From an uncultured Actinoplanes sp. (GTDB taxonomy: Bacteria; Actinomycetota; Actinomycetes; Mycobacteriales; Micromonosporaceae), in assembly GCA_934667465.1 (NCBI GenBank), contig CAKUMG010000111.1, positions 1 to 10,880 of the forward strand: DNA of 10,880 nucleotides, written 5' to 3'. Shown one piece after another: positions 7,427-10,880 of this stretch; the first letter of the stretch is position 1, and the number at the start of each line of letters is the position of its first letter. A program made the translations under genes and the position numbers. The notes below the pieces were generated by a model. It made no database searches. It had not been told where the DNA came from and was given only the letters and a program-made list of their open reading frames with translations.

Positions 7427-7429
7427 GGA
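7425..7429 (+). promoter_or_regulatory. Ribosome binding site of the GH31 gene
   Basis: AAGGA overlaps the permease stop codon and ends 5 nt before ATG 7435. It fixes the start: the frame is open far upstream, but only 7435 gives the MKFTDGYW beginning shared with YicI. Confidence 0.7.
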
Positions 7430-7434
7430 CCCCT

Positions 7435-9672
7435 ATGAAATTCACCGACGGCTATTGGCGCAAGCGTGACGGGCTCACTGTCCTGCACCCCGCCCAGCTG
7501 CAGGACAGCCGGCACGACGACCGGTCGCTGACCGTCTTCGCCACCGCGAAGAAGGTGCGGGGGCGCGGCGACACCCTCGACGCGCCGGTCATCACCGTCC
7601 ACTGCACCGCGCCGATGCCCGGCGTCATCCGGGTCACCGTCAGCCACCACCTGGGCGCCCGCGAACGGGGCCCGCACTTCGAACTCGCCTCCTCGGACGA
7701 ACTCCCGGCGGTCGACGGCACGTCGCTGACCTCGGGGGAGCTGACCGCCCGCTTCCGCGACGGCGACGAGTGGGGGCTCGACTTCTTCGACGCGCAGGGG
7801 ACCCGGCTGACCGGCTCCGGCTGGAAGGGCATGGGCGTCGTCGACACGGCCGGCGGCGAGCACTACGTGCACGAGCAGCTCGACCTCGGCGTGGGCGAGG
7901 CGGTCTACGGGCTCGGCGAGCGGTTCGGCCCGCTGGTCAAGAACGGCCAGACCGTCGACATCTGGAACGAGGACGGCGGCACCAGCAGTGAGCAGGCGTA
8001 CAAGAACGTGCCGTTCTACCTGACCAACCGCGGGTACGGCGTGCTCGTCGACCACCCCGGCAAGGTGTCCTTCGAGGTCGCCTCCGAGGTGGTGTCGCGC
8101 ACCCAGTTCAGCGTCGCGGGCCAGACGTTGTCCTACCTGGTCATCCACGGTCCGACTCCGGCCGAGGTGCTCAGGAAGTACACCGCGCTGACCGGGCGGC
8201 CGGCCCTGCCGCCGGCGTGGTCGTTCGGGCTGTGGCTGACCACGTCGTTCACCACCTCCTACGACGAGGAGACGGTCACCTCGTTCGTCGACGGGATGGC
8301 CGACCGCGGACTGCCGCTGAGCGTGTTCCACTTCGACACGTTCTGGATGCGCGAGTTCAGCTGGTGCGACTTCGAGTGGGACCCGCGCGTGTTCCCCGAC
8401 CCGCCGGGCATGCTCAAACGGCTCAAGGAGCGCGGGCTGCGTACGTGCGTCTGGATCAACCCGTACATCGCCCAGCGCTCGGCGATGTTCACCGAGGGCC
8501 TCGCCCGCGGCTATCTCGTCACGCGCGCGAACGGCGACGTCTGGCAGTGGGACCGCTGGCAGGCCGGCATGGCCCTGGTCGACTTCACCAACCCCGACGC
8601 GGCGGCCTGGTACGCGGGCAAGCTCAAGGCGCTCCTCGAGATGGGCGTCGACGCGTTCAAGTCCGACTTCGGCGAGCGCATCCCCACCGACGTGGTCTGG
8701 CACGACGGCTCCGACCCCGAGCGGATGCACAACTACTACACGCACCTCTACAACAAGGTCGTGTTCGACGTCGTCCGCGAACACCGCGGCGAGGGCGAAG
8801 CCGTCCTGTACGCGCGCAGCGCCACGGTCGGCGGCCAGCAGTTCCCGGTCCACTGGGGCGGCGACAACTCGGCGACGTTCGTGTCCATGGCCGAGACCCT
8901 GCGCGGCGGCCTGTCCCTGGCGGCCTCCGGCTTCGGCTTCTGGAGCCACGACATCGGCGGCTTCGAAGGGCTGCCCGACCCGGCCGTCTTCAAGCGCTGG
9001 ATCGCGTTCGGCCTGCTGTCGTCGCACTCCCGGCTGCACGGCAACCAGACCTACCGGGTGCCGTGGCAGTTCGACGAGGAGTCGGTCGACGTCCTGCGCG
9101 ACTTCACCCACCTCAAGCACACCCTGATGCCGTACATCTACGACGCGGCCCGGGTCGCCCGCGACGAGGGCCTGCCGGTGCTGCGCCCGATGGTCCTCGC
9201 CTTCCCCGACGACCCGTCGGCCACCTACCTCGACCGCCAGTACCTGCTCGGCGGCGACCTGCTGGTGGCGCCGGTCTTCAGCGCCTCCGGAGATGTCGAG
9301 TACTACGTCCCGGCGGGCCGCTGGACGAAGTACCTGACCGGCGAGGTGATCGAGGGGCCGCGCTGGGTCCGCGAGACGCACGACTTCCGCAGCGTGCCGC
9401 TGCTGGTGCGCCCGGGGGCGGTGCTGGCGGTCGGCGCGCAGACCGAACGCCCGGACTACGACTACCGCGACGGCGTCACCCTGCGCCTCTTCGAGCCGGC
9501 AGAGGGCACTTCGACCGTACGCGTCCCCGGCGGCTCGGTCTTCACCGTGACCGTCACCGATGGCGCGATCCAGGTGGACCGTGACGGCGACGCGCTGCCC
9601 TGGCGGGTGGCGCTCGGCACCGCGGACCCGGTCGACGTGCCGGCCGGGGAGGCGCGCTTTACTGTGGCGTGA
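7435..9672 (+). CDS. yicI: GH31 alpha-xylosidase, YicI type
   Basis: The 745-residue protein closely follows E. coli YicI (772 residues) from the first residues (MKFTDGYWRK against MKISDGNWLI) through long shared blocks such as LDLGVGEAVYGLGERF, RPALPPAWSFGLWLTTSFTT and GFGFWSHDIGGFE. YicI releases alpha-xylose from the non-reducing end of isoprimeverose-type and xyloglucan oligosaccharides. Layout: N-terminal beta-sandwich (to about 240), (beta/alpha)8 barrel (about 250-580), C-terminal beta domains. Asp411 in FKSDFGERIP is the nucleophile and Asp477 in HWGGDNSA the acid/base. Phe303 matches YicI Phe308, but Thr302 stands where YicI has Cys307, a residue tied to xylose versus glucose choice. 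No signal peptide, so it acts in the cytoplasm on imported sugar. It follows the permease genes in the operon. Alpha-glucosidase activity is a less likely alternative. Confidence 0.95.
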   Translation: MKFTDGYWRKRDGLTVLHPAQLQDSRHDDRSLTVFATAKKVRGRGDTLDAPVITVHCTAPMPGVIRVTVSHHLGARERGPHFELASSDELPAVDGTSLTSGELTARFRDGDEWGLDFFDAQGTRLTGSGWKGMGVVDTAGGEHYVHEQLDLGVGEAVYGLGERFGPLVKNGQTVDIWNEDGGTSSEQAYKNVPFYLTNRGYGVLVDHPGKVSFEVASEVVSRTQFSVAGQTLSYLVIHGPTPAEVLRKYTALTGRPALPPAWSFGLWLTTSFTTSYDEETVTSFVDGMADRGLPLSVFHFDTFWMREFSWCDFEWDPRVFPDPPGMLKRLKERGLRTCVWINPYIAQRSAMFTEGLARGYLVTRANGDVWQWDRWQAGMALVDFTNPDAAAWYAGKLKALLEMGVDAFKSDFGERIPTDVVWHDGSDPERMHNYYTHLYNKVVFDVVREHRGEGEAVLYARSATVGGQQFPVHWGGDNSATFVSMAETLRGGLSLAASGFGFWSHDIGGFEGLPDPAVFKRWIAFGLLSSHSRLHGNQTYRVPWQFDEESVDVLRDFTHLKHTLMPYIYDAARVARDEGLPVLRPMVLAFPDDPSATYLDRQYLLGGDLLVAPVFSASGDVEYYVPAGRWTKYLTGEVIEGPRWVRETHDFRSVPLLVRPGAVLAVGAQTERPDYDYRDGVTLRLFEPAEGTSTVRVPGGSVFTVTVTDGAIQVDRDGDALPWRVALGTADPVDVPAGEARFTVA

Positions 9673-9779
9673 CCTTCGTGCGGCAGTTCCGGGAGGACGA
9701 CTACGCGGCCGCCGTCGCGGTGTGGACGGCGGCGGGGCGCGATGTCGTCCCCCGGTTCGTCGCGGAGGCCGGGTCATGA
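9669..9779 (+). CDS. 36-residue ORF resembling the N-terminus of a GNAT acetyltransferase; probable remnant
   Basis: A GTG at 9669 overlaps the GH31 stop (GTGA), and the frame runs 36 codons to a TGA that overlaps the next ATG (ATGA). The peptide starts MTFVRQFREDDYAAAVAVW and ends VVPRFVAEAGS. The R-x-x-D-Y-A-A-x-V-x-x-W pattern is like the first strand and helix of GNAT acetyltransferases, but the rest of the fold, including the acetyl-CoA loop, is missing. Nearly all codons end in G or C, as in real genes here. The nearest ribosome-binding-like GGGGAGG (9646-9652) is 16 nt away, so translation would rely on coupling. It may be a deletion remnant that keeps translation coupled from GH31 to the dehydrogenase, or a real small protein. 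Function not assigned. Confidence 0.45.
   Translation: MTFVRQFREDDYAAAVAVWTAAGRDVVPRFVAEAGS
9764..9768 (+). promoter_or_regulatory. Ribosome binding site of the short-chain dehydrogenase
   Basis: GGAGG ends 7 nt before ATG 9776, inside the end of the 36-codon ORF. It supports 9776 over starts further upstream in the same open frame. Confidence 0.75.
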
Positions 9780-10459
9780 CGCGGGTGGCGATCGTGACCG
9801 GGGCTGCCGCGGGGCTCGGGCGCCTGCTCACTGAGGGGCTGGCGGCGGCGGGCTACACGGTCGTCGGCGCGGATGTGGCGCCGCCGGGCGACCCGGCGGG
9901 AGCGGCGGCCGGCTCGATCGTGCGGGCCGATGTGCGGGAGCCGGGGGATGCGGCGCGGATCGTGGCGGCGGCTCGGGCGGTGGGTGGGCCGCATGTGCTG
10001 GTCAACAATGCGGGCGGGTGGACGCCGGGGGCCCAGTTCCCGGAGGCCGGGGCCGCCGAGTGGGCGGCGACGATCGAGCTGAACCTGGTTGCTCCGATGC
10101 GGCTCACGCAGCTGGTGCTCGAGCCGATGCGCGCGCTCGGTGGCGGCGCGGTCGTGAACATCTCGTCCAGTGGCGGGGTCGGAGCGGAGGCGTACGGGTC
10201 CCCGGAGTACGGCGCGGCCAAGGCGGGGCTGATCCGCTTCACCACGGCGGCGGCCGGGCTGGGCGGGAGCCACGGCGTGCGGGTCATGGGCGTCGTCCCG
10301 GGCTGGATCGGGCTGCCCCGCGCCCATGAGCAGCGGGCGCGGATGAGCGCCGCGGAGCGTACGGCTGCGGGGCCTTTGATCCCGCCTTCCGATGTCGTCG
10401 CCACGGTCCTCGACCTGATCGCCTCCGGAACCGCCGGCGAGGTCCGCGAGATGCTCTGA
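9776..10459 (+). CDS. Short-chain dehydrogenase/reductase (SDR), NAD-preferring
   Basis: The protein of 227 residues is a classical SDR, slightly short for the usual ~250. The cofactor motif TGAAAGLG is at residues 8-15, and Asp33 at the end of the second strand (VVGADVAPP) favours NAD(H) over NADP(H). NNAG follows in VLVNNAGG. The active site is Ser132 (in NISSSGGVG) with Tyr145 and Lys149 (YGAAK). It oxidises or reduces an alcohol/carbonyl substrate in the cytoplasm; the substrate is not visible. As last gene of the run it might process a released sugar, but the style changes here (more ggg and gat codons than GH31), so it may be an unrelated gene joined to the operon. The 44-nt gap to the convergent gene shows no terminator I can identify. 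Confidence 0.9.
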   Translation: MTRVAIVTGAAAGLGRLLTEGLAAAGYTVVGADVAPPGDPAGAAAGSIVRADVREPGDAARIVAAARAVGGPHVLVNNAGGWTPGAQFPEAGAAEWAATIELNLVAPMRLTQLVLEPMRALGGGAVVNISSSGGVGAEAYGSPEYGAAKAGLIRFTTAAAGLGGSHGVRVMGVVPGWIGLPRAHEQRARMSAAERTAAGPLIPPSDVVATVLDLIASGTAGEVREML

Positions 10460-10503
10460 GCGGCGGGCAGGTGCGGTTTCCGGCGGCGGGATCGAGCTGG
10501 TCG

Positions 10504-10880
10504 TCAGGCCGGGAGGGGTCGGTTGCGCAGGGAGGCGTCCAGGACGGTGGCGGTGTGGGCGACCGGGAGCGGGCTGCCGAGGCGGCGGGCGGCGGCGGAG
10601 ATCTGCATGAGGCAGCCCGGGTTCGCGGTGACGAGCAGGTCGGCGCCGGTGGCGAGGGCCGCGCGGGCCTTGCGGTCGCCGAGGTCGGCGGCGGGCCCGG
10701 GCTGGAGGATGTTCCAGATGCCGGCCGAGCCGCAGCAGATGTCCGGGTCGGTGAGTTCGCGGACGGTCAGGGCGGGGATCGCGGCGAGCAGCTCGCGGGG
10801 CTGACTGCGGAGGCCCTGCGCGTGGGCGAGATGACAGGCGTCGTGGTACGCGATCGTGCGCGGCACCGGGTGCCGCCGGG
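10504..10880 (-). CDS. glcF: Glycolate oxidase iron-sulfur subunit (GlcF-like), C-terminal part
   Basis: The minus strand is open from the window edge to a TGA at 10506-10504, giving 124 residues. They hold one cysteine-rich CCG domain: AYHDACHLAHAQGLRSQP, then ICCGSAGIWN, then TANPGCLMQI. These match the end of GlcF, the electron-transfer subunit of membrane-linked glycolate dehydrogenase, which oxidises glycolate to glyoxylate with GlcD and GlcE. GlcF proteins are about 400-440 residues, so the ferredoxin-like [4Fe-4S] part and the first CCG domain lie beyond the window. A GTG at 10866 is internal, not the start, because homology-like sequence continues upstream of it to the edge. Lactate-utilisation LutA or other CCG-domain reductases are alternatives, but the HLAHAQG and CCGSAGI wording favours GlcF. 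The gene converges on the dehydrogenase and is probably unrelated to the sugar operon. Confidence 0.87.
   Translation of the reverse strand, partial: RRHPVPRTIAYHDACHLAHAQGLRSQPRELLAAIPALTVRELTDPDICCGSAGIWNILQPGPAADLGDRKARAALATGADLLVTANPGCLMQISAAARRLGSPLPVAHTATVLDASLRNRPLPA

Noticed and set aside
8217..9584. 455-codon plus-strand frame inside GH31
   Set aside because: Out-of-frame reading of the GH31 gene with Arg/Pro-rich composition.
9560..9775. Upstream extension of the SDR frame into GH31
   Set aside because: The Rossmann motif begins directly after ATG 9776, which has a good GGAGG site.
7078..9831. 917-codon open frame on the minus strand
   Set aside because: It is antisense to the GH31 gene, which has clear homology. 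The peptide is rich in Arg, Ala, Val and Gly and shows no family motif, as expected for the shadow of a high-GC gene.

Overview
The window is high-GC DNA (lines I counted in coding stretches run about 70% GC or more) with nearly all codons ending in G or C. It has actinomycete-type promoters, 4-nt stop/start overlaps and a LacI-controlled sugar operon. All of this points to a filamentous actinobacterium. A Micromonosporaceae/Actinoplanes-like host is my guess from gene style, not something the sequence proves. The exception is the left edge. The first ~260 bases have lower GC (21 of 60 bases in 121-180) and carry, on the minus strand, the end of a metV-like gene and the start of a metF-type methylenetetrahydrofolate reductase of anaerobe style. 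That block runs straight into a GH35 gene that has lost its natural N-terminus, so the left end looks like a chimeric join.

Layout. 1-262 (minus): metV tail and metF start, foreign-looking. About 263-350: junction zone. 206-3064 (+): GH35 beta-galactosidase whose own coding sequence probably begins only near 350. 3065-3126: short spacer with a repeat/palindrome. 3127-4131 (+): LacI-family regulator, followed by a nested hairpin terminator. 4132-4362: regulatory region with a clear TTGACA-N18-TAGCGT promoter and two perfect LacI-type operators. 4363-9672 (+): tightly packed operon of sugar-binding lipoprotein, two ABC permeases and a YicI-type GH31 alpha-xylosidase. 9669-9779: a 36-codon ORF resembling the start of a GNAT acetyltransferase, overlapping both neighbours by 4 nt. 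9776-10459 (+): short-chain dehydrogenase. 10504-10880 (minus): C-terminal part of a glycolate-oxidase iron-sulfur subunit (GlcF-like), running off the window.

How the genes work together (inference). The binding protein and two permeases import an oligosaccharide, using an ATPase encoded elsewhere because none is present here. The signal-less GH31 enzyme removes alpha-xylosyl residues in the cytoplasm, and the GH35 enzyme removes beta-galactose. Alpha-xylosidase plus beta-galactosidase plus oligosaccharide uptake suggests use of galactosylated xyloglucan fragments. The adjacent LacI protein probably represses the operon through the twin operators just downstream of the promoter. The parts belong to known families. 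I found no clearly new system; the points most worth checking are the left-edge chimera, the twin-operator promoter, the GNAT-like mini-ORF and a Thr replacing a substrate-site Cys in the GH31 enzyme.
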